Numbered from the stretch's first letter, positions 1-6,227 are shown. The stretch: DNA of 6,227 bases from Nitrospinota bacterium (GCA_027298165.1 JAPUGN010000049.1:1-6227); one strand, 5' to 3'. Program-made: numbers and translations. Notes: generated by a model from the sequence alone, not told the origin.

Positions 1-488
1 TTGCCGTCCAGCGACAGGGCGGATTTCAGGATCACCCACGGGATTCCCGTTTGGATGTATTTGGCGAACGCCTCATTGAGCTGCCGGCATTGCGGGGTCA
101 ACACGCCATTGTGAACCGCAATCCCGGCCTGTTTCAGCCGGCGAATTCCCTTACCCGCCCCCCGCGGGTTGGGATCGCGCATGCCGACGTAGACTTCCTT
201 GAGCCCGCTTTCGATCATGGCATCGGTACAGGGCGGGGTCCGGCCCTGATGGCAACAGGGCTCCAGATTCACGAACATCTGCGCCCCCCTGGCTCTCTTC
301 CCGGCTTTTCGGAGGGCCTCGATCTCACCGTGAGGACGCCCGGCTTTTTTATGGTAGCCCTCGGCGATCACCCGGCCGTTTTTCACGATGACGGCCCCCA
401 CCATGGGGTTGGGCGAAGTTCTGCCCGCCGCTTTTCCGGCCAACTCCAAAGCCCGCCGCATCCACTGTTCCTGTTGTTCCTGTTTCAA
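1..488 (-). CDS. ribD: Bifunctional riboflavin biosynthesis deaminase/reductase RibD, N-terminal part (cut by window edge)
   Basis: RibD carries out two consecutive cytosolic steps of riboflavin synthesis: zinc-dependent deamination of the pyrimidine made from GTP, then NADPH reduction of its ribosyl side chain. The 162 visible residues cover the whole deaminase domain. Signatures are PNPMVGAVIV (about 26-35), the zinc and proton-shuttle motif HGE (H53, E55), and PCCHQGRTPPC (77-87) with zinc ligands C78 and C87, followed by RDPNP (104-108). The last residues, KSALSLDG, are the opening of the reductase domain, which continues beyond the left edge. The family usually has HAE where this protein has HGE. 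The start is taken as TTG at 488 because it gives the short polar lead-in typical of RibD. An ATG at 461 has the better ribosome site (AGGA, 7 nt spacing) and would remove nine residues. The gene is 150 nt downstream of motB and probably has its own promoter. The family call is very secure; the start is not. Confidence 0.95.
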   Translation of the reverse strand, partial: MKQEQQEQWMRRALELAGKAAGRTSPNPMVGAVIVKNGRVIAEGYHKKAGRPHGEIEALRKAGKRARGAQMFVNLEPCCHQGRTPPCTDAMIESGLKEVYVGMRDPNPRGAGKGIRRLKQAGIAVHNGVLTPQCRQLNEAFAKYIQTGIPWVILKSALSLDG

Positions 489-556
489 GATTTTACCATT
501 GCCCGGAACCCCGGCCCGCAGACCGTTAGCACCGCAAAATCCAAAGGGATGGCTCT

Positions 557-585
557 AAATTACCAGAGATGGCGGGGGTTGTCAA
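557..585 (-). promoter_or_regulatory. Sigma70-like promoter upstream of ribD
   Basis: Reading the minus strand, TTGACA (585-580) is a perfect -35 box, followed after 17 nt by TAATTT (562-557), a -10 box with three of six consensus bases. Transcription would start near 550, leaving a leader of about 60 nt before ribD. That leader contains a small GC-rich hairpin (CCGG-GGTT-CCGG) close to the start codon but no recognisable FMN riboswitch. The rest of the motB-ribD gap shows no convincing terminator, so read-through from motB is also possible. Confidence 0.5.
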
Positions 586-638
586 AGCGTAAGGTATTGA
601 CTTGAAATGGTTTCCAACACAGACCCCGGCAGGAGGGA

Positions 639-1439
639 TTATTTCCGGTTTAATATTTTGACCATGCGCTGGCGGATGCTGCCGCGCTGATAGACCACCT
701 CGATGCGGCGGTTGATGGCCCGGTTTTCCGCACTGGTATTGGGGACCTTCGGCCGGAATTCGGCAAATCCTTCGACGGACAGCCGTTCCGGCGGAAACCC
801 GTCGTCGATCATCATGTGAGCCACTTCCGAGGCCCGGAAAGCGGACAGTTCCCAATTGGAGGGATACCTCAGGGTATGAATGGGGGTGTTGTCGGTATGG
901 CCTTCGATCTTGACGTTGTATTGGAACTGTTTCAGCACGTCGAACACTTGGCGCAGGGTTTTACGGCCCTGGGAGGTCATTTCCGCCGATCCGGGAGGAA
1001 ACAACACCACGTCGGAGATGGTGATCACCGCCCCGCGCGGGTCGGAAGAAACGCGGACTTCGCCGGAGAGTTTATTCTTGAAAACGAATTCCTCGACCTC
1101 GGAGATGATATCCTCCATTTCCCGGCTCACCATGGCGCCAACTTCATCGACGGCGTGCACGGTTTTCTCGTCCACCTGGGTTTGAATCTGCTTGATGACA
1201 TCCAGCCCCTGCCGGGTTCCCAGTTCCTCAATCGAGTCGGCTCCCAGTGCTTCCCGCAGAGATTCCTTGATCTCCCGCCACTTTTCCTGTTCCACGTTAC
1301 CGATGGCGAACAGGAGGATGAAGAAAACCATGAGGAGGGTCACCATATCCGCGAAGGTGATGATCCATGGGGGAACGCCTCGGGATTCCTCAATGACGAA
1401 TTCCTCTTCCTCGTCAGTTATTTTTTCGGGGTCGGACAT
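639..1439 (-). CDS. motB: Flagellar motor stator protein MotB (PomB-like) with OmpA peptidoglycan-binding domain
   Basis: MotB pairs with MotA to form the ion channel that drives flagellar rotation and anchors it to the cell wall. The 266 residues show a short acidic cytoplasmic N-terminus, one membrane helix (about 24-46) and the invariant ion-carrying aspartate D31 in the TFAD motif. A plug-like amphipathic stretch (about 49-66) and a periplasmic linker follow. The C-terminal OmpA-like domain (about 140-250) carries GHTDN (180-184), NWELSAFRA (195-203) and ENRAINRRIEV (238-248), the peptidoglycan-contact motifs. Length is normal for the family. The ATG at 1439 has AGAAGG 5 nt upstream. The gene overlaps the end of motA by 26 nt, which suggests translational coupling. 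The phenylalanine before the AD pair (TFAD) is the PomB/MotS style rather than the YAD of enteric MotB, which hints at sodium use but does not prove it. Confidence 0.96.
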   Translation of the reverse strand: MSDPEKITDEEEEFVIEESRGVPPWIITFADMVTLLMVFFILLFAIGNVEQEKWREIKESLREALGADSIEELGTRQGLDVIKQIQTQVDEKTVHAVDEVGAMVSREMEDIISEVEEFVFKNKLSGEVRVSSDPRGAVITISDVVLFPPGSAEMTSQGRKTLRQVFDVLKQFQYNVKIEGHTDNTPIHTLRYPSNWELSAFRASEVAHMMIDDGFPPERLSVEGFAEFRPKVPNTSAENRAINRRIEVVYQRGSIRQRMVKILNRK

Positions 1440-2280
1440 GGCCGCCTTCTTTTCTGGGAGCTCCGGGAACCGGTCTGGGGGAAGGTTTGGCCACCGGGGT
1501 CTGGGTCAGCGATTCTTCTCGTTTCATTTTTTTACCGATGGCGTTCTCCAGAATATTCTCCAGAGTTTCCTTCATGAACCGGGGATTCACCCCCTTGCGG
1601 ATGAAGGTGATGCCTTCCAGCACCAGATTCATTTCCAGGGATTCCGCCGCGCTCCGGCGTCTGAGTTTAACGGTCATGGGAATGAACACCAGGTTGGCCA
1701 ACAGCGCTCCGTAAAACGTGGTGATCAGGGCGACCGCCATTTTGGGGCCGACGGTTTTAACGTCGTCGAGTGCGGACAGCATCTGAATCAACCCGATGAG
1801 CGTTCCCACCATTCCGAAGGCGGGGGCGAATTTCCCCATTTCACTCAGGATCTCCCATCCGTCGCGGTGTCTCTGCTGAATCTGGCGAATCTCCTTTTTG
1901 AGGAGCGTCACCACGGTATTTTCGTCCTTGCCGTCGACGGTGTACTGCAGTCCCCTTCTGAGAAATCCGTTGTCAATTTCATCCAGGCGGGACTCGATGG
2001 CCAGCACTCCGCCTTTCCGTGCGACACTGCAAATCATCACCATATTGTCAATCAAATCGTACAGATCGCGTTTTTTGGTCACGAACACCTTAAGGAACAG
2101 CCCGATCACCCCAAACAGTTCGTTGATGGGATACGCCACGAGAGTGGCGGCAATGGTCCCGCCCAGCACGATCATCGCCGAAGGCGCACTGACAAACAGC
2201 TCCAGTCCGCTGTTCTGCATGATGGAGGCCAACAGCAGGGCCATCCCGGAAAAAATTCCTAATAGGGTTGCAATATCCAT
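1414..2280 (-). CDS. motA: Flagellar motor stator protein MotA (PomA-like)
   Basis: MotA is the inner-membrane stator subunit that surrounds the MotB helices and pushes on the rotor protein FliG. The 288 residues have four membrane segments: about 2-21, 33-50, 152-170 and 183-203. The cytoplasmic loop between the second and third carries the conserved ARKGG patch (87-91). The two conserved channel prolines are visible: P153 in FAPAFGMVGT and P201 in FIPMTVKL. T160 in the third membrane segment and T187/T188 in the fourth match the positions that contribute to sodium selectivity in PomA, whereas enteric MotA has alanine at the first. The tail after about residue 252 is an extra, disordered-looking, Pro/Lys/Arg-rich extension of about 35 residues. 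The ATG lies 7 nt after the stop of the response regulator and has no clear ribosome site, so its translation is probably coupled to the upstream gene. Family assignment is very secure; ion choice is inferred. Confidence 0.96.
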   Translation of the reverse strand: MDIATLLGIFSGMALLLASIMQNSGLELFVSAPSAMIVLGGTIAATLVAYPINELFGVIGLFLKVFVTKKRDLYDLIDNMVMICSVARKGGVLAIESRLDEIDNGFLRRGLQYTVDGKDENTVVTLLKKEIRQIQQRHRDGWEILSEMGKFAPAFGMVGTLIGLIQMLSALDDVKTVGPKMAVALITTFYGALLANLVFIPMTVKLRRRSAAESLEMNLVLEGITFIRKGVNPRFMKETLENILENAIGKKMKREESLTQTPVAKPSPRPVPGAPRKEGGHVRPRKNN

Positions 2281-2287
2281 AAGGCGA

Positions 2288-3571
2288 CTACGGTTTTACT
2301 TTCACCGGGCCCACGACGGAGTCCACGTTGTTGAATTTGAGAATCTTGTTCACCATATCCAAGTCCAGCACTGTGCCTTGGCGGAGCAGGTTGATGCCCG
2401 ACTCGGAATAGATATCGGACGCCAATTCCATTCCTTCTTTTAGCGCAAACACCGAACAACTGATGACCTTTGCATTATCAGCAGGGCTCTGGGACCGTGC
2501 ATACTCCGAAATGAGAGAAATCACATTTTCGTCGAACCACTTCCCGTTTTGCTTTTCCACCTGCTTTAAGACTTCGGAAACGGAACTGTCCGGATGAGCC
2601 ACCCGGTAATGATCGTAAAAACTGGAGACCGAAATAATCCGCGATCCCAGAGGAATCTGTTCCCCTGCCAGGCCGTCGGGTTTACCGGACCCGTCGACGT
2701 TTTCATGCATGTGACGGATGAGTTCCGCCACGGGTTCCAGTCCGGGGAATCCTTTGAGAAGCATTTCGGCTACCAGCGGATGGCTGGTGTAGAGCCGGCT
2801 TTTACTTTCGTCAAGTGCGTCTTCCACCGATTCGTCGCGCGGCAGGCTGACGATACCCAACTCGTGCAGCCGGGCGGCGGTTTTCAGGTTCTGGACGGAG
2901 TCTCCCGACAACCCCATTTTCTGCCCGATAAATACCGCGATTTCCGCCACACGCTCGGAGTGACCCCGATGCTGGGACTGGTTGAGCTCGATGATATTGG
3001 TGAGCAGACCGGCGGTGGAATCGAACCGCTCCTCCAGCTCCCGGTTCATGGAAGAGATCCGGTCGTTCTGCGATTCCAACTGCGAATTCATGCGCATGAT
3101 GTCTTTAAGATTGTCCCTCAACCGGCGTTGATCTTCTTGCAATTCCTGGTTTTTTCCAAGAACGGTTTCGTTGAGATGATCGATGCGAAGGATAAAATTG
3201 ACCGCGAACAACAGTTCGCCTTTTTTGATGGGCTTGGTCAGAAAGGCGTCCGCCCCGACTTCCTTGGCCTGGATCGCGTAATCTTCACTCTCGTCGTAAG
3301 CGGACATGAGAATGACCGTGGCCGGGAGACCCGACTGGCGAATCTTTTTGCAGAACTCGAAGCCGTTGATCCCGGGCATGTGGATATCGCACATCACGAT
3401 ATCCGGTTTCAGCTCCTGCGCCTGCTGGAGCCCGCGTTCTCCCGACAAGGCCTCATGAAATTCGATCACCTGCGGGCCGAGGGCGCTGTCCAGGATTTTT
3501 CCCACTACCTTGACCATTGCAGGATCGTCATCAACAAACAGTAATTTTTTTATCGTGCGGGTTTCGGTCAC
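2288..3571 (-). CDS. Response regulator with coiled coil and degenerate HD-GYP output domain
   Basis: This 427-residue protein starts with a receiver domain (about 8-128): acidic pocket D14-D16, phosphoacceptor D62 in CDIHMPG, S90 and K113. A coiled coil follows (about 132-185), then an HD-GYP domain (about 186-362), then a 60-residue C-terminal segment (GMELASDI, LLRQGT) often found after such domains. HD-GYP enzymes normally hydrolyse cyclic di-GMP. Several ligands are present (HSERV H204, H236, H264, HMHE H287/H289, DGSG), but the name motifs are altered. The HD pair reads HE (237), LHDIGK reads LHELGI, GYP reads GKP (296-298), and the metal-binding aspartate of VADxxD appears as S317. Phosphodiesterase activity is therefore doubtful, and the domain may only bind the nucleotide or a partner. 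The start is GTG at 3571 with a weak GGA upstream; no better in-frame start precedes the receiver. The gene heads the motA-motB operon, pointing to control of the flagellar motor. The partner kinase is not in the window. Confidence 0.94.
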   Translation of the reverse strand: MTETRTIKKLLFVDDDPAMVKVVGKILDSALGPQVIEFHEALSGERGLQQAQELKPDIVMCDIHMPGINGFEFCKKIRQSGLPATVILMSAYDESEDYAIQAKEVGADAFLTKPIKKGELLFAVNFILRIDHLNETVLGKNQELQEDQRRLRDNLKDIMRMNSQLESQNDRISSMNRELEERFDSTAGLLTNIIELNQSQHRGHSERVAEIAVFIGQKMGLSGDSVQNLKTAARLHELGIVSLPRDESVEDALDESKSRLYTSHPLVAEMLLKGFPGLEPVAELIRHMHENVDGSGKPDGLAGEQIPLGSRIISVSSFYDHYRVAHPDSSVSEVLKQVEKQNGKWFDENVISLISEYARSQSPADNAKVISCSVFALKEGMELASDIYSESGINLLRQGTVLDLDMVNKILKFNNVDSVVGPVKVKP

Positions 3572-3701
3572 AGGTGCATTCCGGTACGTTTGAAAGGATG
3601 TCAGGGGAATCTACCGGCTCTTTTCACAGCCGGATACCCCCCCTGGATCGGGGGCAAAACCATTCCCTGGAAGCAGGGCAGTTTTTCTGAATTTGCCTTA
3701 T
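3572..3701 (-). promoter_or_regulatory. Structured 5' leader of the regulator-motA-motB operon, possible RNA switch
   Basis: The stretch between the probable transcription start and the GTG start contains unusually dense inverted repeats. On the transcript, hairpin A is CCCTG-CTTC-CAGGG (3678-3665). Hairpin B is CCCCC-GATCCA-GGGGG (3654-3639). Hairpin C is CCGGCT-GTGAAAAG-AGCCGG (3633-3614), extended by TA/TA with one bulged A. A longer-range helix, CAGGGAAT (3669-3662) with ATTCCCCTG (3610-3602), makes eight pairs around one bulged C and would enclose B and C as a three-way junction. That helix uses the same CAGGG that forms the 3' arm of hairpin A, so the two folds exclude each other. The pairings are read directly from the sequence; function as a switch is inferred. 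I could not match it to a riboswitch class I know, including cyclic di-GMP-I. Confidence 0.45.
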
Positions 3702-3707
3702 TAACTC

Positions 3708-3737
3708 AGGATAGAAAGGGAGCTAAAGCATTGTCAA
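3708..3737 (-). promoter_or_regulatory. Sigma70-like promoter of the regulator-motA-motB operon
   Basis: The minus strand shows a perfect -35 box TTGACA (3737-3732), an 18-nt spacer and TATCCT (3713-3708), a -10 box with four of six consensus bases. The expected transcription start is near 3701, giving a leader of about 130 nt. No sigma28 (FliA) or sigma54 promoter motif is apparent, so the stator operon seems to be under housekeeping control. Confidence 0.55.
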
Positions 3738-3822
3738 GTAAAAGTTTATCCCACTTCGGGGGCAGGACCTGGGAACGCTTCTCAGGAAACCCGCCGCGGG
3801 GTGGATAGCGGCATGGACCGGA

Positions 3823-6227
3823 TCAGAAATCTTCCGATTCTTCCCGCTCCAATTCCACCAGGGGCAGAGTGGTACATCGGAGGCTGACTCCAAGGTGCCT
3901 TTCAGCGGGATCGAAGGCGTTGCGGAAATGGCATTTGGCATGAACCATGTAGTTGAGCCACGATCCGCCCCGGACGATTTTTTGGGTGGTGAACTGGGAG
4001 GAATTCAACTGCACGCACCATTCCCAGGCATTGCCGGCCATATCGAAACAGCCGTAGGGGGAGATGCCTTCTTCGAAATCCGTCACAGGGCTGGTGTGCC
4101 CGATCACGAAGTCGGCGGTGTTGCAAAATCCGGTCTGGTAGCCCATGGCCTCGCCCCAGGGGTAATCCCGGCCGTCGGTACCGCGCGCGGCTTTTTCCCT
4201 TTCCGTTTCGGTCGGCAACCGCAGACCCAGCCATAGGGCAAAAACGGTGGCCTCGTAATAGTTGATGCCGAGGACGGGTTGATCCTTGTCCCAGGAATAT
4301 TTGGGAAAGCGGAACTGGAACCGGGGATCGAATTGCCGGTACAGCTCGTTGGTGACGAGGTATTTCATGATCGCATACTCCTTCATCTCGATCTGGTCCT
4401 CCTCGTCCTTCTCTTCCTGATAAATGAATTTACCGGCGGGAACCGTAACCATTTCCGTCCATTTTTTAATGACCGCAAGGCTGACGGTTTCTGGATCCTG
4501 ATGTTCGTTTAAAAATTCGTGAAGCTCCGGGAGGGCCCGCACGGATTCAAAATTCTGGCAGTCGATGACTTCCTTCCAGTCGATGTTATGGAGAGTCGAC
4601 AACAATTCAAGCAGGCTGTAAAGTATTCGGGAGTCGCGTTTCCCGCGCTTGAGGAGATTGTGTGTCAACGTCTCCAGAGCCTTGTGGTCATTGTGCTCAA
4701 GAACCGCCGCCAATCGTATCAGCCGGTTTTTGGCAAACTGGGGTTGCGCTTCGGGGCATTGGTATTTCAACAACTGGCCGACCAGCAAACGCCGGTTTTC
4801 GGAAACGGTTGCGACTTCGGGCAACACATGGCCCGCCAGAAACAGCGCGCCTTCCTCCAGCAGGATATCCACCAGGGTGTCGGAAGAGGTGGACGTCGCT
4901 CCCGCGAAAAACCGGAACAGGTGTTGCCAGGTATCGTCGCGCCCGTGCTCCCGCAGGGTGGACTCCCATTCTGCATCGCGGGCCAGCGCCCGTCCCGCGA
5001 AATACTCCTGGAACAGGGGATGACGAAACTCCCAGCGCGTGAGGGTCGACTGGATGAACCGGTCGAAGGGCGCCCGGATTTGACCTTCGGCGTACAGTTG
5101 TTTCAAATAGGCGCCGCGCTCTTCAAACAGTTTCAGTTCGAATCCCGTTTCCACCTCCTGGAACCGTTGCCGGTGTCCCTCCCGGTACAATTGCAGGGAA
5201 ATGTCTTCCAAAGTCTTCAGGCATTGTTGCCTCTCCGCATCAGGTTCCGCCTGCTCCACGCGAGCCAATACATGATCGATCCAGGCTTCGAACAGTTGCG
5301 TCCGGGAGGTGACGTCTTCCAGTTTTTCGGCGTTGGCCAGGGTCCGGATCAATTTGAGCAAAAATGGATTTTCAAAGAGTTCCGGATAAAACAACTGAAA
5401 CTTTTCCGCCTGGTTCTTCTTCAACACGGCGGACGGCAGGTAATGGCGTCGCTGCAGATCGCTGACCGGTTGGATGGCGGCGCGGAAGGTCGAGTCCTGC
5501 CCCCGATTGACGATCGCTGTGGTGGCATAGGGCCCAAACCCGACCGGGCGGGTAACGATATAAACAAAGTTATCGCGCAGAGCATCGCCGTCAACCACCA
5601 CGTCGAAATAAATTTGAAAGCGGTCTTCCGGCAGGAGTTGATCAAACCCGTCGAGCAGAAACAGCATCTGCCCGGTCAATACCAGATGCTTGATGGTGCG
5701 CTCCAACAGGGGTTCGCGGATTTCGAGGTCCGGCTGTTCCTCTTGTTCCTTGAGGACAACCGCGGTGATTTGCCGGTACAGTTCGGGAAAAAATTCCACA
5801 AACCCGGTTCCCTCCGGCAGATGCGACAGATCGAAATAAACCGGCATGGGATATTCGCCCGGATTTTCCGGCGTCAGGAGCCGCTCCTGGTACACTTTGA
5901 GAAAAGTGGTTTTGCCCATGCCCGAATCCGACTCCAACATGACTTTCGAGGTTTGGACACCCAGCAGGTTCTCGGTGATTTCGCGCGGGTTGTGGAACAC
6001 CTGCTCCTGCAGGCTCTGGCGATGCTCCACGGGATTCATGTCGAGCAGAATCGGCTCGATGAAAACATCGGTGCCCCGGCCTTTGCCCAAATCGGCGTCC
6101 AACTCGGCGGTGACTTCCGCCAGCCGGTGCTTGCGGTAGGTGGCGATCACCCATTCCGGCGATTCCTCGGGCCGGACCCGAACCTCGGGGACCTCCCCTT
6201 CCGGCCTTAAAATAGGTATATCTTGGC
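3823..6227 (-). CDS. NACHT-family STAND NTPase fused to C-terminal SUMF1/FGE-sulfatase domain (N-terminus beyond window)
   Basis: Residues are counted from the GTG at 6150. The frame is open a further 25 codons to the window edge (IPILRPEGEVPEVRV..., Pro/Glu-rich) with no stop or better start, so the real N-terminus is probably outside. The region before the NTPase includes TDVFIEP (27-33), resembling the lead-in of bacterial NACHT proteins. The NACHT domain shows Walker A DSGMGKTT (75-82), Walker B FLLDGFDQ (164-171, Q where E is usual), a sensor-like VTRP (199-202), ENPFLLKLI (260-268) and FRHPLFQEYFAGRAL (375-389). Residues 400-560 are helical and unassigned. The SUMF1/FGE fold (about 567-760) has VPAGKF, VTNELY, RLPTETEREKAARG, YPWGE, DMAGNAWEWC and VRGGSW. 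NACHT proteins are ATP-dependent oligomerising switches in signalling and anti-invader defence. The SUMF1 domain is probably a binding module, because only one cysteine (C740) lies where FGE enzymes need two. The protein ends in an acidic tail. It is separated from the downstream operon by 251 nt and its function is not known. Confidence 0.92.
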   Translation of the reverse strand, partial: QDIPILRPEGEVPEVRVRPEESPEWVIATYRKHRLAEVTAELDADLGKGRGTDVFIEPILLDMNPVEHRQSLQEQVFHNPREITENLLGVQTSKVMLESDSGMGKTTFLKVYQERLLTPENPGEYPMPVYFDLSHLPEGTGFVEFFPELYRQITAVVLKEQEEQPDLEIREPLLERTIKHLVLTGQMLFLLDGFDQLLPEDRFQIYFDVVVDGDALRDNFVYIVTRPVGFGPYATTAIVNRGQDSTFRAAIQPVSDLQRRHYLPSAVLKKNQAEKFQLFYPELFENPFLLKLIRTLANAEKLEDVTSRTQLFEAWIDHVLARVEQAEPDAERQQCLKTLEDISLQLYREGHRQRFQEVETGFELKLFEERGAYLKQLYAEGQIRAPFDRFIQSTLTRWEFRHPLFQEYFAGRALARDAEWESTLREHGRDDTWQHLFRFFAGATSTSSDTLVDILLEEGALFLAGHVLPEVATVSENRRLLVGQLLKYQCPEAQPQFAKNRLIRLAAVLEHNDHKALETLTHNLLKRGKRDSRILYSLLELLSTLHNIDWKEVIDCQNFESVRALPELHEFLNEHQDPETVSLAVIKKWTEMVTVPAGKFIYQEEKDEEDQIEMKEYAIMKYLVTNELYRQFDPRFQFRFPKYSWDKDQPVLGINYYEATVFALWLGLRLPTETEREKAARGTDGRDYPWGEAMGYQTGFCNTADFVIGHTSPVTDFEEGISPYGCFDMAGNAWEWCVQLNSSQFTTQKIVRGGSWLNYMVHAKCHFRNAFDPAERHLGVSLRCTTLPLVELEREESEDF

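Noticed and set aside
51..605. 184-codon plus-strand open frame antisense to ribD
   Set aside because: RibD motifs on the minus strand fully explain this stretch.
489..638. Possible FMN riboswitch before ribD
   Set aside because: The gap is too short for the usual arrangement, and the conserved FMN-aptamer segments (such as the GGTGAAATTCCC-type core) are not present on the minus strand.
816..2262. Overlapping plus-strand open frames antisense to motA and motB
   Set aside because: They mirror the motA/motB codons and contain no domain signal.
2594..3544. 316-codon plus-strand open frame antisense to the response regulator
   Set aside because: Composition is unlike a real protein and the opposite strand has intact receiver and HD-GYP motifs.
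3572..3701. Cyclic di-GMP-I (GEMM) riboswitch in the regulator leader
   Set aside because: A CCGGTAG segment faintly recalls its second helix, but the GACGCAAAGCC-type core of the first domain is absent.
3724..3755. FliA (sigma28) promoter ahead of the regulator-motAB operon
   Set aside because: A TAAACTTT resembling the -35 box is present, but the sequence 11 nt downstream (GCTTTAGC) does not match GCCGATAA.
3785..3802. Intrinsic terminator after the NACHT-SUMF1 gene
   Set aside because: The minus strand has CCCG-CGG-CGGG followed by only three Ts. The stem is four pairs and the T-run too short to call.
4519..6210. 563-codon plus-strand open frame antisense to the NACHT-SUMF1 gene
   Set aside because: It shows no recognisable domain, and the minus strand carries clear NACHT and SUMF1 motifs over the same bases. 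It is a shadow of high-GC coding sequence.

Overview
The window holds five genes, all on the minus strand, so in transcription order they run from the right edge to the left: (1) a large NACHT NTPase fused to a SUMF1/FGE-sulfatase domain (3823 to the right edge, N-terminus cut off); (2) a response regulator with an HD-GYP output domain (2288-3571); (3) motA (1414-2280); (4) motB (639-1439); (5) ribD (488 to the left edge, C-terminal half cut off). No RNA gene, mobile element, CRISPR array or long repeat was found. No gene-free stretch exceeds 300 bases; the two gaps of interest are 3572-3822 (251 nt) and 489-638 (150 nt).

The organism looks like a flagellated, moderately GC-rich Gram-negative bacterium. 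The stator proteins resemble the PomA/PomB-like branch more than enteric MotA/MotB, and a response regulator with HD-GYP heads the stator operon. A Nitrospinota- or deltaproteobacterium-like source is plausible, but this is inference from gene style only and no marker in the window settles it.

The middle genes form a tight operon: response regulator, 7 nt, motA, then motB overlapping motA by 26 nt. A sigma70-like promoter (TTGACA-N18-TATCCT) lies about 140 nt before the regulator's GTG start. The transcribed leader between them can fold into two mutually exclusive structures that compete for one CAGGG segment. The stator makes the torque-generating channel. The regulator's HD-GYP domain would normally hydrolyse cyclic di-GMP, but here it has lost several signature residues, so it may act as a sensor or protein-interaction module controlling the motor. 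ribD has its own promoter-like element and is an ordinary riboflavin biosynthesis gene.

The gene most likely to belong to a less explored system is the NACHT-SUMF1 fusion. It has the architecture of bacterial STAND signalling and conflict proteins: NTPase switch, helical middle, and a C-type-lectin-like FGE fold as probable sensor or binding end. The most interesting non-coding element is the switch-like leader in front of the regulator-motAB operon.
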